Source: Lichenostomus cassidix
Lineage: Eukaryota; Chordata; Aves; Passeriformes; Meliphagidae
Assembly (NCBI GenBank): GCA_008360975.2
Contig: CM039179.1
Location: 49,048,359-49,112,358, forward strand
DNA length: 64,000 nt
Direction: 5' to 3'
This document shows, one piece after another, positions 13,701-27,844 of the stretch. Each line of letters opens with the position of its first letter. The first letter of the stretch is position 1. The translations under genes and the position numbers were made by a program. The notes beneath the pieces are model-generated. The model worked only from the letters and a program-made list of their open reading frames with translations. It ran no database searches and was not told where the DNA came from.

Positions 13701-15740
13701 AAAAAGATCCCACATAATGGTAAAACATGGTGCAAGACTGCATGATTTTGCTGAACCTTTCTTTGGCTGCATCTCTCATTAGTCAGAAGCCATAAATGGT
13801 TATGCTTATTTCTGGAGTTTGCTTAAGCTCTCAGCAATTATGCTTTATGATCAGCTACTGTAAGTTCTCTCGTAGTCCAAATAAGCTTTTAACTCTCAGA
13901 AGTGAAATTGGAGGTCGTAATTTGTACTCAAGAGGTTTCTTGGAAGAGGTTAAATGTAATCCTGCTCCTTGGCATACATTAGAGAGGCTTTAGCATTGGC
14001 CCAGAATGGTAGGACTTGCATTCTCTCACGTGCAGCCTGCTTTAAATGCCACAAAGTTTTTATTGCTTCTGCAATTTTTTCATCCTCCTGGACACACAAT
14101 CTGGACACTTCCAGGGCCACCTTTTCCCTCCCCATTTAGATGTAGAATAACACAACAACAACTGGTTTGCAGAAGCAAATGAGAGTAGTAGGTACTTGGA
14201 AGCTGTGGGCTTGAGGATGTTTTCCTTGTCCTGCCCTGGCAGAAGAAGAAACCACAGCAAACATTTGTTACTTTGCTTCCTACTCCTACCTGTATTTGAA
14301 CCTTTTCCTGTCCCAAGCCATGTGCTGCTTCTCCTTTGGAGGAGCGTGAAGTATTGGTAAAGATGTTAGGAGAAAAATGCCTTTAGAAAGGCACTGCATC
14401 ACCCGGAGGAGAAGGTTGCAAATGTGGCATCGTTGGGCTTATTTCCTTTCAGGCTCTCCTCCAGTGCAAAGGCTATCTGTAAAGCTGTCCTGGTTCAGTT
14501 TCTAATGTTCCTAGCAGTCAGCAGGCTGTTAGCCAGGGTGTTTCAGTTTGTGTATAGCTTAAGCCTTCACATTTTAATTGAAGGGAAAGGATGACAGTTA
14601 TTTAAAGCTTCCTCCAAAGGTTTTCACAAATTAAATCTTCTATAACAACAATGTTAATTGCACTGATAAAACATTTGCATCTCAGCAAAAGCTTTAGCTA
14701 GCTGTCTGGAATATATTTCTTGAACTGTTTGTCTCAGCTGCTTAACTTTGATTTCACTTGTTCAAGGGCTGTCAGAAAGGTTACCAAACTGGCTGAAGAT
14801 GTCACATCAGCTGGATACATTAGAAGGCAGCTTGAAATTTTTAAATCCCAAATCCTGTAAAATACAGATAAACAGCAAAGATGTTTCTGCTGCAGTCATT
14901 CAAATGAAGTTATTTATACTTGATCTGCTTCTATATTTAGTTGGGTTAGAATTTAAGTTCCAGTAGCTTAGAAATATAGGAGTACAAATAAGATCCGTCT
15001 AAGCAATAACATTGTGCTGTTCTTTCCTGAAAAAATTTGTATCTCAGATAAAAAATGTTGCAAGTGACAGTAAGGATTAATTTTGACAGTAAGCTTTGAA
15101 GTGATGTAGTTGAAAAAAAATCTAGCAGATGTGGATATTTGCTGAAGAATCTGGATTTGCAGATTATTAAATGTTGTATGAATTACAAATTAAGGCTATT
15201 TGAAAGCTTCTCCACCTTCTGTGCTTGCAACTGTGTTCTTAGACTCCATATTCCGAGAAATTTTTCTCCTCCTAAATTAGGAGGTGCCAAAGAGTAACCC
15301 AGTTTTGTTCCTTAATGTTCAGTAGCCATAACTGAGTAACAGCAATGTACAAAAGCATGCATTTTGCTAGTTACCATAGAAAACAAACAAACCCAACAAA
15401 ACAAAAACATTTCTTTGGGAAAGGAAGATTTTTTAAAGTTTTTATTATTGCTGTTACAAAGCTTTTATTTTGAAAATGTCCCTTATAAGCTTTTATTTTA
15501 AAATTAACCTGAATGTTTCTTAGGCAGATGAAGGCATGTCTTGGAGAAGAGCAGAGCAAACAGCACCAGGAACTGCTAGAAACAACTTGGGAGCAGCTGA
15601 AGACGGAGAACAGTTCAAGGGCTGTTCATAGCTAAGTTTGGGTATCCATTGGTTGAGTCACTGTGGCTTTCCATAAGAAAACTACAGACTAAGGGAAATC
15701 CAGACCTCTATTTACAAGAGATGCTGTCATCCCTAGCTTT

Positions 15741-15760
15741 AACCCTAAGCTTTTAGGGTT
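15741..15760. repeat. perfect 8-bp hairpin with telomere-like arms
   Basis: AACCCTAA, loop GCTT, TTAGGGTT. Both arms contain the vertebrate telomere hexamer in opposite orientation. Confidence 0.9.
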
Positions 15761-18623
15761 GTTATGCTGTATTTTAGTGCATTATTTCACATGTTCTTGT
15801 ATTTCTTTAGGATGTGTGTTATGCCCCAGTCTGCTGAGCAGGTTTAGGAAAAGGTTGTTTGATTTTTTTCTGGGTGATGTGTGGGAGAAACAACAACATT
15901 CTTGGATGGTTCAGTAACAAACTTTCACTCGCAAACTTTAAAGCAGTAAGGTAGAATAAGGGGCTTCGCAAATTTTAAAATGTATCTGTTTTGGTTAGAA
16001 ATGCAACAATGTAAAAACATATAACATATAACACTTAAGAAAAGGTATGAGGAAAACGAAAGAAAGGTTGTTGCAATTTCAGTGTCTCTTGGTTGAAGTG
16101 ATGATCGCAGGCTTGATCCATCAGGGTGGTGAAAGCCTATAAAACACAAAGTCGGGTGAGTTAGTTTATGCTCAGGTTAGGTGGCAATGCCCAGGTAATG
16201 TTGCAGTTAAACAAAGTACGTGTCCTGTACTTTTTTTTTAAACTGCTAAATGGTTAAGCATCTTCCATCCAAGCATATTTTTCTGAATGGGACAGCGTCT
16301 TAGAACAGGACTGTAGTCTTACCTTTTTTTGTTGTAGCTACAGGGGTGCTTTATTTCACTGTAAGTTGGAAAGCTCATATCAGACAGGTCTTGACAGGCA
16401 GGTGCAAAATAAAAAATAGAAAAGGTCAATGTAATTTAAATTAACTAAGGGCTTCAACTCACATTGCTGAGTATTTGAAAAGGCTGATTAGCATTTACTT
16501 TAGATAATGGAAACTTTGGCTGGGTTTTTCCTTGGGAGCCAGTGACTGAAAAAATCAACGCCTTAATCAGCCACTATGTTCCTCATACACAGTCAAAGCT
16601 CTTGCCTGTTTTCTCATTAACCAGGAATGTTTACATGTTCCTAACTGAATTGATAGTGCAGAGCAGGTGTCCCCTGGACCTGTTCTGCCTCCCATCAAGG
16701 CTGGCTGCATTCAGCTTGTAGGCTCTGCCCTCAGTTATCCTGATGAAACTCCAGACCCCTGATTAAACTCCAGAGAAAATTTGCAGCTGCAGGAGGACGT
16801 AGTCTGATTGAAGGCAAAAGTTTATTTTTAATTTTTTTTTCAGCAAAAAAATACCACCCCCCCCAAAACAACGAAACAATACTGCTTGATTTTTTAGTTT
16901 TAGGCTGAGTTACCAGAACTACCAATAAAACTAAAAAGTGGTTGGATTACAAAAGGCAGGTTGTCACTGAAGTACCAGGAAGAAAACTCTCTCTGCTAAT
17001 TTGCTGATATTTTGAAGCTACAAAAACACACCTGTCCTAAAACACATGGAGATGATTTTTATCTGCTGCATTGGTACTACTGTTTTCCCATGCAAAATCT
17101 GTACTTTAGCCAGTTTTATTATTCCTTGTTTTCATCTACTTGCCTTTCTTTTCTGCATATGCTGTTATGATAGTTCTGTGATGGGACCTGGAGAGAAAAA
17201 CTGTTTAGGATGATGACGGCACGATAAGCTCTTCAGAACAGGTTGCCATGTAGGTTGTATTTGAAATGTCTTCTGGAGTAGTCCCTTTGGAGAGAAATTC
17301 TAAATTCTAAAACTCTGACTGAAATAGCTACATTGTTGGGACATCCAGTATTTTTGGGTGGACTTTGTACTGGATAAAAGCTTGAATGGAGATGAGGAAA
17401 AAACAAATGAAGAGTGCAAAAATAGTGTATTTATCTTTATAGACTTACAAGTTGCTTAAATACAGAGATTTCTAGTGTATATGGTGCTTCTGTATCTGGT
17501 AGGGCTGAGACATCACTTCTGTGGAACTAGTGCTTCAGAGATCTATGAAAATGAAGGAGATAAAGGAAAGGAGGCTTACATTGGGCAATGGGTCCTATTC
17601 CCCAAACATTTGGGGGGCTAAGGTGGCATCTAATTGTGATATTCTTTCAGTTGTGGGAGAAGAAAGCTGAAGCAGAGAAAAAATTCACTGTATTACACAG
17701 AGAGAGGCTTTAGTACACCAGGTTATGCATCAGGATGTAACTTTCTTGTATCCAAAAAAGCCTTCAGCTGGTACCTTCACTTATAGCTGGGATTTCAGAT
17801 TAAGAAGTATGTGGGAGATAACAGTGAAGATCCTATGACTGTGCATTGTATCTCACAAAACACAACTATTTTGAGATGACACCAGTGATACAAGGTGCAT
17901 CTGTTTACCAAAATACCAATTTGGTGTTCAGATAGGAGCAGGTCTGAGATCTGTTATGAACCCACTCCCATTAAATTCAGTGTGTTATGATGGAGTTCAG
18001 TCATTCTTGGAGAAGAGACTGCTGAAACAGTAAATGTTAAACATATTGATACCAAGAAGCATATGAAGACATCACTAGTTGTGACATTCTTGGAGGATAA
18101 TGACATCAGTGAACAGCTTGTGCCTTGCTGGATGTTTAAAGTGTTTTAAATACAGTTTTGAGTGGCAGATTTAATCTAATTAGCATCAAGCTGATAGCAT
18201 TAACAGTTGCAGTCTCTCTTGAGCAGCTGAACAGCTACGAGTCAGCGCTGCATTGCAGAGGGAGCTGTGCAAGCGTAAATAAAGACATGATCTTGTCCTT
18301 GAAGAGCTTCCTATTTCAATTGATGTAAATCCTGCTGAAGGCATCTGCTCTGGGGAGTGGTTCTTGACTCCAGTACTGAACAGATGAGAGTCTTGTGTTT
18401 GAACTTGCCAAGCTAGCTCCCTCCAGAGAGTAGTGGCTTTGTCCACACTGGCCAGCATCTGCTTGGAGTTTTATCTGGCTCTCTTATGGTCACAGGACCT
18501 CCAAGGATAAGTAGGCATTTTGCATGGTTCAGGGAGCTAAAAACATTGAATTGGAGTTGGCACTCATCGGAGTGACACAAAGGCATGGTGTTGAAGTGAT
18601 TGTATTATGTCCTGGGAGCTGAC

Positions 18624-18834
18624 TGAATCATGGAATCGCTGAATATCCTGCATTGGAAGAGACCCACAAGGATCATCAGTTCCACTCCTAGCCCTGCACA
18701 CAATCACACCATGTGCCTGAGAGCATTGTTCCAATGCTTCTTGAACTCTGTCAGCTTGGTGCTGTGACCACATCCCTGGGGATCCTGTCCCAGTGCTCAG
18801 CCACCCTCTGGGTGAATAACATTTTCCTTATATG
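18624..18834 (-). mobile_element. CR1 LINE 3' end fragment
   Basis: Begins tgaatcatggaatcgctgaa and continues cattggaagagacc, cacaaggatcatcag and cctgtcccagtgctcagcc, ending gtgaataacattttcctta. This is the reverse complement of the 3' end of avian CR1 (which ends in an ATTCTATGATT-type repeat), so the element reads on the minus strand with its 3' tip at about 18624. 5'-truncated, as is normal for CR1, and diverged. Confidence 0.9.
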
Positions 18835-20229
18835 TAGGGTAGTAGGGGATGATTGAGGGTGGAATGCAGTGCTTGCCTGTAAATGTTGAAGGTACAAGGG
18901 GAGAAAGGGTCAGATCTGATGCAGTCTCACTGTTTTTCTCTATTGCCCTGCAAGCAAGTGCTGCTAGGTTTAATCCTTAGTGTGCAATCCTTAATGAGCA
19001 AGCCAGCTGGGCGAGGTGGTGAGAGGCAGCAGGGTACTTGGGAGTGAGCTTGTTTGCACAGTGTGGGTGAGCAGGGATGAGACTTTGGACTGAAATTGGA
19101 AGCAATGGGCAGGCTAAAAGGCATCGAACAGCATTTTAAAGGGATTTTGTATTGATGACCTTAAGAGCACCAGTGAAAAGACTTGGCCAGCAACTTATCC
19201 GCGATGAACAAGAGAAAGCTGCTGAATGCCTTGATATACTGCTGAGGATCTGGGTTTTTTACAGGGAAGCAGGTGTGAAGAGACCTTTTTTGACTAACTG
19301 CTGCATTTCTCAAGAGAAGCTTACAAGCAGCTGTAGCCACTCAGACTGGTACTATGAAAAGCAAATGACTGACTGGTCCCAGAAGAGCTTCTGGGTTTGT
19401 GGGGAGAGTTAATTGTTGGGATGCTGGTCACATCTAACAGCAACTGTGTCTACTTACCTGTGTAAATTCAGTAGTCTTAACTGAAGAAAAGGTAGTTTCT
19501 CTAGGAAGAGGGAGCTTCTGCAGAGAACAAATGGGTGATGTTGGACCATCTTCGTTCTGATGAATGTGGCAGTTTTGGCACCCTTTTTTACAGCTCATTT
19601 CCTTTCCATTTATGCATGAAGTAGGTAATTAAAAAATGGAGTTTTTCACTGGCGCAAAATAGAATGTTTGTCAATCGTTTATCTTTAGCAGAATACATCT
19701 TTAAATAACTGAATTAGCTATTCCTAAAGAAAATTTATCTATGCATTTATAAAATTGTAACTTATTTCCAGTATTATACAGGAATATGAAAAAAGTGCTG
19801 TAAATTACTTGGATTATTATTTGTGTCAAATAAGGAGTTCGCCAATGCTTCTCTTAATGAATGATTGAATGCTTATATGACACTTGGATTTAACTGCCTT
19901 TTTATTTAATTAATGAGAAAAACCTAGACTCTGAATTGCAGAACCAGAAGTATTTCCCTAATGTTTCCACAATAGGGTTGTCAAATTGGCTGCAGATTAA
20001 AAGTGTCACGATGAAAAAACCTCATGGTAATCTTTGCTGCCAGGATTTGTGAAATTTCACATTGCAGTTTAATATCACTAACAAAATCACTTCTATGGCA
20101 AACTAAAAAGAAGTGTCAAACAAAAGAAGTCCCAGCCAATGCTAGGGTAGGATTATGGAATTTGGTTGCTGACAGTGCTGATGTTCTCTTGTTCTGTATT
20201 GTTGCTGGGTGAATATAGAGTAAAGCTTT

Positions 20230-20297
20230 TTTGCTTCTTTTTTTGTTTGTTTGTTTGGGTTTTGTTTTGTTTGGTTTTGGGTTGTTTTTTGGTTTTA
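20230..20297. repeat. GTTT-rich low-complexity tract
   Basis: Repeated gttt and ggtttt units over about 68 bp, purine-poor on this strand. It could be a degraded poly-A-like retroposon tail on the minus strand, but no element body is recognisable next to it. Confidence 0.75.
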
Positions 20298-21845
20298 ACA
20301 GTGGTATCTGACTTCTAAAAAGGTCATTGTCCAACAGTGTCAACCAAAGCCATGTGCTGTGGTTCTGCCAGGCACCTATATGCTGGGTTTTCTGATGCAT
20401 ATTTCTTACAGCTTGCAAGAAGGAATGCATGCATCACTGATTTTGAAATTAAAGCAAATGCAAAATTTTGATTTAAGATCTTCATGTCTTTAGAACTATA
20501 TTGTTCTCTAGTAGTTGTAGAACCTAAGTGGTACTTAGAATGTTTTTAAGATATTTTCTGCTGTGCTGTCTTGATAATGATTTCTCTGGCTTATTAAAGC
20601 AGGTAGGTAAGTAAGGCTCAATTGTTCTGCAGGAATAGCAAGGTCAGGTATTCAAACCAAGATGTAGCTAAAGAATCTATTATGCAAATAATGATGTAAA
20701 CTGCACTTAGTTATGACCTACAGACAAGGATTAAGAAAATGGAGTATTAATAGGAATGAGGGGAAGGAAGAATCAGATAAAACATGCATTATTTCTTGCA
20801 ACATATATGGGGTTTTTTTGTCTCCTTTGCTTTGTTACAGTTAAAAGTTACATGTCTTGTCCCTGCTGTTTATTCCTCCACTTGATTGCACTCAACAGCA
20901 AAGGTGGTTCATGCTGCTTTGGTGAACATAACATTTGTACAAACACAAGCTTCCTGGACACGTGCTTCTGCTGTTCATAATCTGGTACACCACAACTGCA
21001 GCCACCAGCTTCCTAAGGAGTGTGTATTTTAACCTAAGGTCGTAGTTTCATTGACCCAACTGTATGATGAACTCTTTTCACTCTTCCAGCAGTTCTGTTT
21101 AAACTGAGAGATGTAAAACAGGAGTGTTCCCTTCATGAGCTTTGTGTTTAAGAGGTCCAGCAGTGAAACTCATGATGAGATGCATCTATTATATGCATTA
21201 GAACAATTCTAGAGGAGATAAGATGGACAGAAGGATTGTTATTGCAGGAAGAGTTGAAATAGTCTGGGGAGAAAAAATTATCTGCATTAGTGTGTCTTTG
21301 CATTCTTCAGTGTCATTTCTGTGGACTTGAAGCTCTGTAATAAAACTTTTTTAAAAAATCCCAAGTCTTATTCTCTCCTTACAACCCTGTATCAATTCAT
21401 TGTGTTTTTCCATTGACTTGTAGGATCATATCTTCATTAAGGTGGGAGATTGCCTTTTGTAAAAAAAGTTTTATGTCCATTCCTTTGTAGTTTTTGGAGT
21501 TCCTTAAACAATGTGCTTATGGAATGGGTGCCAAGTTTCCACGTTTGCCTTTTTTAAACTTGAGCACTACAACCTAGTGAAATTGTTTGCAGTCATGTAC
21601 AAACAAATGATTTAGATCTTACTTGGCTACTGTAATGCTTGCATTTTACATAATGGTAAAAACTGAAGGGTTTAGGCACTCAGTTACGTTGTTTCATTTA
21701 TCCAAATTCGTAAGATCTTAGTTGGAAGACATTCTGCACTTGTGCACCTCACACTCTGTATCCACTTTTTAGAAGCTGTATGTGTTTAGTATTTCACTAC
21801 TCAAGTGCTCACATTTATCATCAAGGCAATGAACAGTTGCATAGC

Positions 21846-21905
21846 TATATATCTATATATATAAATATAGCTATTATATATATATTATATATAAATATAG
21901 CTATT
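21846..21905. repeat. AT-rich 30-bp unit, two tandem copies
   Basis: The 20-base string ending AAATATAGCTATT occurs at 21856-21875 and again at 21886-21905, giving a 30-bp period within a run of TA dinucleotides. Confidence 0.85.
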
Positions 21906-24900
21906 TATGTAAAAAAAGTTAGTTCTTTCCTGCTTCCCTTACCCTTTCCCACATATCTATCCACGTCCAGAGCTGAATGTGCCAGGCCTGGCCTCACAAG
22001 ACATTGCTCATGCTGGATGAAAGAGGCTCCTGAAGCTGCTGTTCACAGGGGTAAGCTGTGGCTCTGTGTGTGCTTCTGTAGCTGCTTTCAAAAAGGGATG
22101 CTTTGAAGTGCTTCAAAGAACCCAGCGGTATCTGTACCTTTTGATTAAAAGGATGTTCAGTACAAATAGGAGAATATACTGAAATATTAAGATAAGCAAA
22201 TTTTGTGGTCATGAACAATAATTCCTAGGGGAGAGGTGATGGTGACCAAAGTGTACCTAAGCAAAACCGTACTTTTACCCAGCTCATAAGGGCTGAATAA
22301 ACAAACAAACAACCTTGATTAAAAAGAAAGTGAACTGAAACACAGTAGTGACTGTTGTTACTGCTCTGTTATAAAAGAGACAAGTTATGGGTAAAGCTAA
22401 AATAGTAACAATACTGAATTTTTCTAAATGTGAGACCTAAGGTGTTAGGGTTTAGTTTTATATATTTTACTGTTAATACTAAACAAATAATGAGACTGGC
22501 AACATCTCTTTAAGTGGGTAACCTTCCTAAAAATGATTTTACTGATGTTGAGTTGGTTATTTTTTTTCCCTCTGGAAAAGTGAGGTTAGGGTTTTGGCAG
22601 AGGAGAGTTGCCTGTAATGTAACTGAACTTAGTTCATCTCATGCCAAACACTAACACTTGATATCAATAATCGTCAACTCAAATATTGCTCTTGGGTACA
22701 TTAATCATTCCCATTGTTCTATAACACAGCAGGAAAAACAGTCTTTAACAATTGCTACTGGGGAAAATTGCACAGTGGGAGCTGAAGCAGTTCTTGCAGT
22801 TGTGTAACAAAACTCCAGAATGTTGGCAACACTCTGGACCTGGAAGAGGATTCTTGTTGGTGAATGGTAGCAGTGGTTTCAGACTGATGTGCATAATTTT
22901 TCTTCTCTCTTTGTGATATAGAGTTACACTGCACATGCAAAAATATAATTCTTAAAGGATGTGCTTTTTCTGCTTGCTGCCCCAAAGAGGGTAACTTGTA
23001 GGGAATGTATGACTGGCATATTGTGACAGTATGAATTTGAATTTCCCTGCTGAATGACTGTCACTATACATTTGATGGGTGATATATTTGTCCTGTGTTG
23101 TCAGATGAAGCTTTTATAGTATTCAGTGGTGCTAGCCTGTGCTTAGAGCACATACCTTCTAAGAGAAAATAAGATAAAGGTTATTTTCCTTTGGTTTCTT
23201 CCTAGTAAGAGTAACTAAAACCCAGAATATTCTCTTCCCTCCTATACCTCTCTTCACATTGCTTTTACTGCAAGCCATGCTTGGAAAGAGCAACGTCACT
23301 TCCTAAGACAAATAGTTTTCATTAAACTTCAGGTGAAGATCCTTTTGACTTCAAAGGATGAAGAAGATCATTTGAGAAACAAAGATATTTCTGAGGAAAG
23401 CAGAGGATGGTGTTTCCTAGCTCCCATTTAAAGCAACCTATTTCTTTACATTTGAGAAGATAATTTGAAACTCTTTGAGGCTTAGGTACTGGTCACTGTA
23501 ATGCTTTATGAAGTGGAAGAGGATGAGACTTTCATATCTCATAAATTGGTTCACTGTGCCTTCAAGTACATTTCCAGTATGCCCAAGCTCTCATTCATTA
23601 GTCTGGGGCACTGGTGTGGAAAGTCTTCAGACCAGCTCTGGGGCTGTTAGAGGTGCAGGTCAGAGCACGAGACACATTTCAGCTCCTGTTAAAACCTGTC
23701 TGCTTTGCAGCAAAGATGCAGGGAACAGAGCTCAAGTGCTGACAGCTCCACAGTAGCTCTGCCATGGTTGTGTTTTACTTGGAGCAGTAACACAGCAGGC
23801 ATACAGCACTTCCCTCCCACCTCAGCCAGGTGTCAGCACAGCCAGCGTGGGACATGCTTTACAGTGAGCAGATGAGCATGGGTTGGAGCTCTGCTTGGGC
23901 AGAGTGATGTGATCACTCATTAGCTCCAAAGGTGGCATTTGCCTGATAACTGCAGTGTAACCTGTGTACTCTGACTTCTGACTGGTCATTGAGGCACTCA
24001 GCATTTCTTAAGTCTCCTGTTCATTAAGATTTTGAGTCTCTGTGGTAGTACAGTCAGATTCAAAGTGCCTGGATTTGGGCTTAGAGAGAGATTTCTTTAT
24101 TAGGAATTGATCCATAATAGGACTTATCACCCAATATGTGCATTAGTTTTCTAATGTGATCTTTTGAATGTGTCAAGCATTTATTTTGAGTTAGTAATTC
24201 ATTCCTCTACAGTGTTTGCATGCTTCCTTTCAGTTTGTGGTTTCAGAGGATTGTAAAAATATCCGCTGGCAGGTGACATATTGCTCTGCCTTTATAGTTC
24301 CAGATACTAGGATCTGGGTAAGTTGCTAACCTGAGTCTTATGCCTGAGAATAAATGTGGCATCCCCAAAAATAAACTTGCCGTGTCTCAGGCCATCTGAG
24401 GCCAACAATTTTTGTTGTGTGTGCATTCATCTGGTTTGCGTGTGCCATTGCCACCGCGACATTGAATACCTTTTTCTGCATGTCTTCTTGGTGCACAGAA
24501 CCACTTCTGGGTTTTTTGATGTTTTCAGAGAGACTGCCAGACTGAATCACTGATGTAGCAATAATATTTTATAATGCTGCAAGATAGTTCCCTTGACTCT
24601 TTGCCATTTTCTGGAAAAAAGACTAGGTAGGGAGTTATGTGCTGTCAGGTAGTGTCTGCCTATGTATCAGAAGCAATGATGCTGTTCTTCCATTAGAGCT
24701 TTAGTTTGGGAAAAAATCATGACATCTATTGGAATGTTTCATGGTGTGATAGTTGGCAATTGTGAACAAAATAAGCGGATTTTCCATTGTAGGATGTATG
24801 GTCGACAGGGTATATTCCTAGTTTGTTTTATTGTTCCTTTTAAGTAGGAGCTGTAAAGAGGAACTTCTGCCAAATTAGCATTGGAGTGGGCTGTCAGTAA

Positions 24901-27404
24901 AGAAGAGATCTCACTGCTTGTGCTGCTTTCCCCAAAGCACTGAGAAAATGCTAGCTGTTGCTCTTCTACCTTCTGTGACCATGAACAAAATCCCTTACTA
25001 AGTTTTTCAGACTCCCTAGAAATCTTTTGACTGCTGCCACAATTAATGAAAAGCTGTCATGTGAAAGATCTACATCTTTATGATATAACTCAAACAGCAT
25101 TCTTCTCATTTAAAGCTAAAATTCTTCACTCTTATCCAACTGTTTCTATAGCTATAGTAATTTCTTGGATAATATCCTTTAGATCATAGCTGGGGGCAGG
25201 AGGAAAAAAGCATTGGGAAGAAACTAAGTCAGTACAGGTGGTGTTGCACTTGACAAAATACTTTGATAATGGCATTTATGGGCCAAGGATCAACTGATAT
25301 AATGTAGCTCGGTTTTGTGGGATTTTAGCAATGACTTGTTTCCTAGATGATAGGATTGGAAGGTGTTCAGGTTGCCCTCACAATGCCATGCAACTTCCAG
25401 CAAACAGGTTGTTTCCTACAGTTTACTTTGTCATCATTTGTAGATGACACTCTCTGACCTCATTTGCATCATTTCACCCACAAACACTTAATTTTCCAGT
25501 TGTCAGAAGTCAGAGTGCCAAAGATGATCTCTTCTGTATGGTAACTCTAAGTCCTTTATATGATTTAAACCTTGATTCAGATTTATTAATTTTTTTTCCT
25601 TCCTTAAATTTAGATGAAAAATCAGCTTTTCTTACTCTATTAGTTCAGATAAAATCAGATGGAAGAGAGGCTACGTGCAATTGGCAAGGGTTTATCTTCT
25701 GCAGGACTCTGAATCTCAGTATTTGAGCTTCTCTTTCCAGATCTGGCATGCTTTGCTTTGCCTAAGATAATAAAAAACTCCAACAACTCAGAAAATTAAG
25801 TTTCATTGTATATCTTAAGCAGAGAAGTTGGCTTCGGGGTGCAAAAATGTTTTCTTTGTATGCATAACTTCATCACCACTGCGAACAAAATTGTAAAGTT
25901 GTCTTTCTACAGAACAGTAGGATGGTAGAATGATAAAGGAGGATTTCTTTGTACAACTGACAGCTTTCTGGACAGATTTTTTTTTTTTCTCTCCAACTTG
26001 CTAATTACTTCTGTAGTGGACTCTACTCTTTTCTGAAAGTTCATACTGTTTCGTAGAAAACTGTCATTGCAAGACAGTTTTGGTAAAGCCATAATGAATT
26101 AGGGTCTGTCATAAAGAACCCGGGCAGACTCCTGAAATTTCTTTCTTCATAATCAGTATTGTTGCCCAAAGTCAACCATTTGGACACAGCAAGACCACTT
26201 TCCATACAGAAGGAGTCTGTATCTCAGACTGATTTTAAAATGTGTAGTTGCTTTCTGTGAGCAAAGGTCATCAAGAAAATACTGATTAATGTCTAAAACT
26301 TGAGCAAGGATTTTTTGGAAGCTAGAGAATCCCTGCTGTAAGGGAAGGGCTGGAAGGGCTTTCTGCAGCTGCCAGAGCTGTCAAAATGTGTGTGATAAAT
26401 TGTTCAGTAAATGCACATGAGCTGATCCTGTAGCAGCTCACTGGAGCTTTGTGATGGGACTGACTCCCTGAGGATCCAAGGCTTGCTAGACACAAATCAG
26501 CATAAGCCTCCTTAGGATTTATCCTGCTAACCCTAAACTCTGCCCAGAAAGGATGCGGAGCTGGTAGCAGGGAGACTGCTCATTCTGAAATCAATGCCTC
26601 TTTTCAGGCTTATGGATTAAAAAGGGAGCAATCTCTTAATGGCCCCATGAGGGTATGGTGGAGGTGGTAGGGCAGAAAGTTGTTACTCTGACTGGAGTCT
26701 GGATGTGTGACTTTCTTTCTATTAGAGGATACTTATTACCCGAGACTAAAGTGGAAACCTCTGAAATGCATCTCTCAGATAATGCTGAATGTCATAGGAA
26801 ATGTCCTGCCTTCCTGGAAGTTGATGCTTTGGGTGATAACAAGTAGTACCCCTGGTCAATAAGCTCAAATGGCAGTTGCTCATTTAGCCAGGCTGGAGGG
26901 TTAAAGAACCCTTTGTATAAGAGTGGACTATAGGAAGGTGATATTATGGATTTTCTTAACTTTTTTTTTTTCTTTAATGCAAATTATTGTCTTCCCTGGA
27001 AATGAAAGTTAAGTTCTGGACAGAAGGCAAAATTGAAGTACATAAATTCTCATAAGTAAGTAGCTGGATATTTGGAAATACCCCTCTTGCCTCAATCCAT
27101 TTTTTAAATGGCATCACTGAGGAATTTATGAAGGATTTGCTTTAGGACGAGTAAGTTTCTTAAGAGTAGGTGCTAATTTTTGACTTTTACAAGGCAGTGA
27201 GGGAAAGGTAAGAGGAAATAACTAGGAAGAGAATAGTAAGTAAATAAAAGGTTTTAATCTGCTCCGTGTAACTTGAAATAACTGATCGGGTTCAGTAAAC
27301 TTGGTTCTGATATGGTTCTTATTAAAAACAAGTATTTCCAATTACTTCAGTGGAAGCCAGACTGGATTATTTTTTCTTTATTATTAGATATTTAAATAAA
27401 CTGG

Positions 27405-27839
27405 TGTCCTGGTTTAGGAATGGTATTCCCCAGTTTAGTGCTCCCAGCCTGCAGCTTGCACCACTTCTCCTCTCCCACATGCAGGTGTCTGGAGAGGAGA
27501 ACTGGAGGCACAAAGGCAAAGATCATAGGTTCAGATAAGAACAGTTTACTGAAAAAAGCAACGAGATTAGAAAATGAACCATAGCAGCAGCAAATCTGGT
27601 GACAGAGGGTAGGAGAAAAGAAAGGATTCATATAAGAAAAAATGCATCTGATAATAGATAATACTGGATGGCTATGTCCACCATGATTTCTCAAACAGAT
27701 GTGATTCCTTCTCCCTGGAAGAGACTTTTCCCCTTGACTGGGCAATGAAACAAAGTGGTAAAGAATAATCTCCATGTCCTAGCCATGCCCCCTCCCAGCT
27801 ACTGCAAAAATTAGACCTGTCCTGAACGGAGCCAGGATG
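27405..27839 (-). mobile_element. solo LTR, about 435 bp
   Basis: Starts TGTCCTGGTTTAGG and ends GAGCCAGGATG, an approximate inverted terminal repeat (TGTCCTGG / CCAGGA), flanked by CTGG or ACTGG on both sides (27400-27404 and 27840-27844), a 4- to 5-bp target duplication. A minus-strand AGTAAA polyadenylation-like signal at 27545-27550 suggests leftward orientation. It resembles an avian ERV LTR family, name not assigned. The 127-codon minus-strand open frame at 27392-27775 lies within it and has no recognisable protein. Confidence 0.62.
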
Positions 27840-27844
27840 ACTGG

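Larger units (their letters stand above)
1..18623 (+). other. intron 1 of TBC1D4 (inferred), first segment; no gene seen
   Basis: AT-rich non-coding sequence. Open frames are short and lack family resemblance. A C-rich, slightly CpG-containing block occurs at about 878-900, and two exact inverted repeats are listed separately (4755-4788, 15741-15760). Assignment to intron 1 is inferred from the first visible TBC1D4 exon starting within the protein and from the absence of any other gene. Confidence 0.7.
18835..27399 (+). other. intron 1 of TBC1D4 (inferred), second segment; no gene seen
   Basis: Non-coding sequence. Contains a T/G-rich tract at 20230-20297 (runs of GTTT) and the AT-rich tandem repeat at 21846-21905. 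Nothing protein-like was recognised. Confidence 0.7.

Noticed and set aside
13950..14316. Three overlapping minus-strand frames open at once
   Set aside because: Simultaneous openness in three frames reflects local composition, not coding; none resembles a protein.
27392..27775. 127-codon minus-strand open frame
   Set aside because: Coincides with a solo LTR and shows no protein family.
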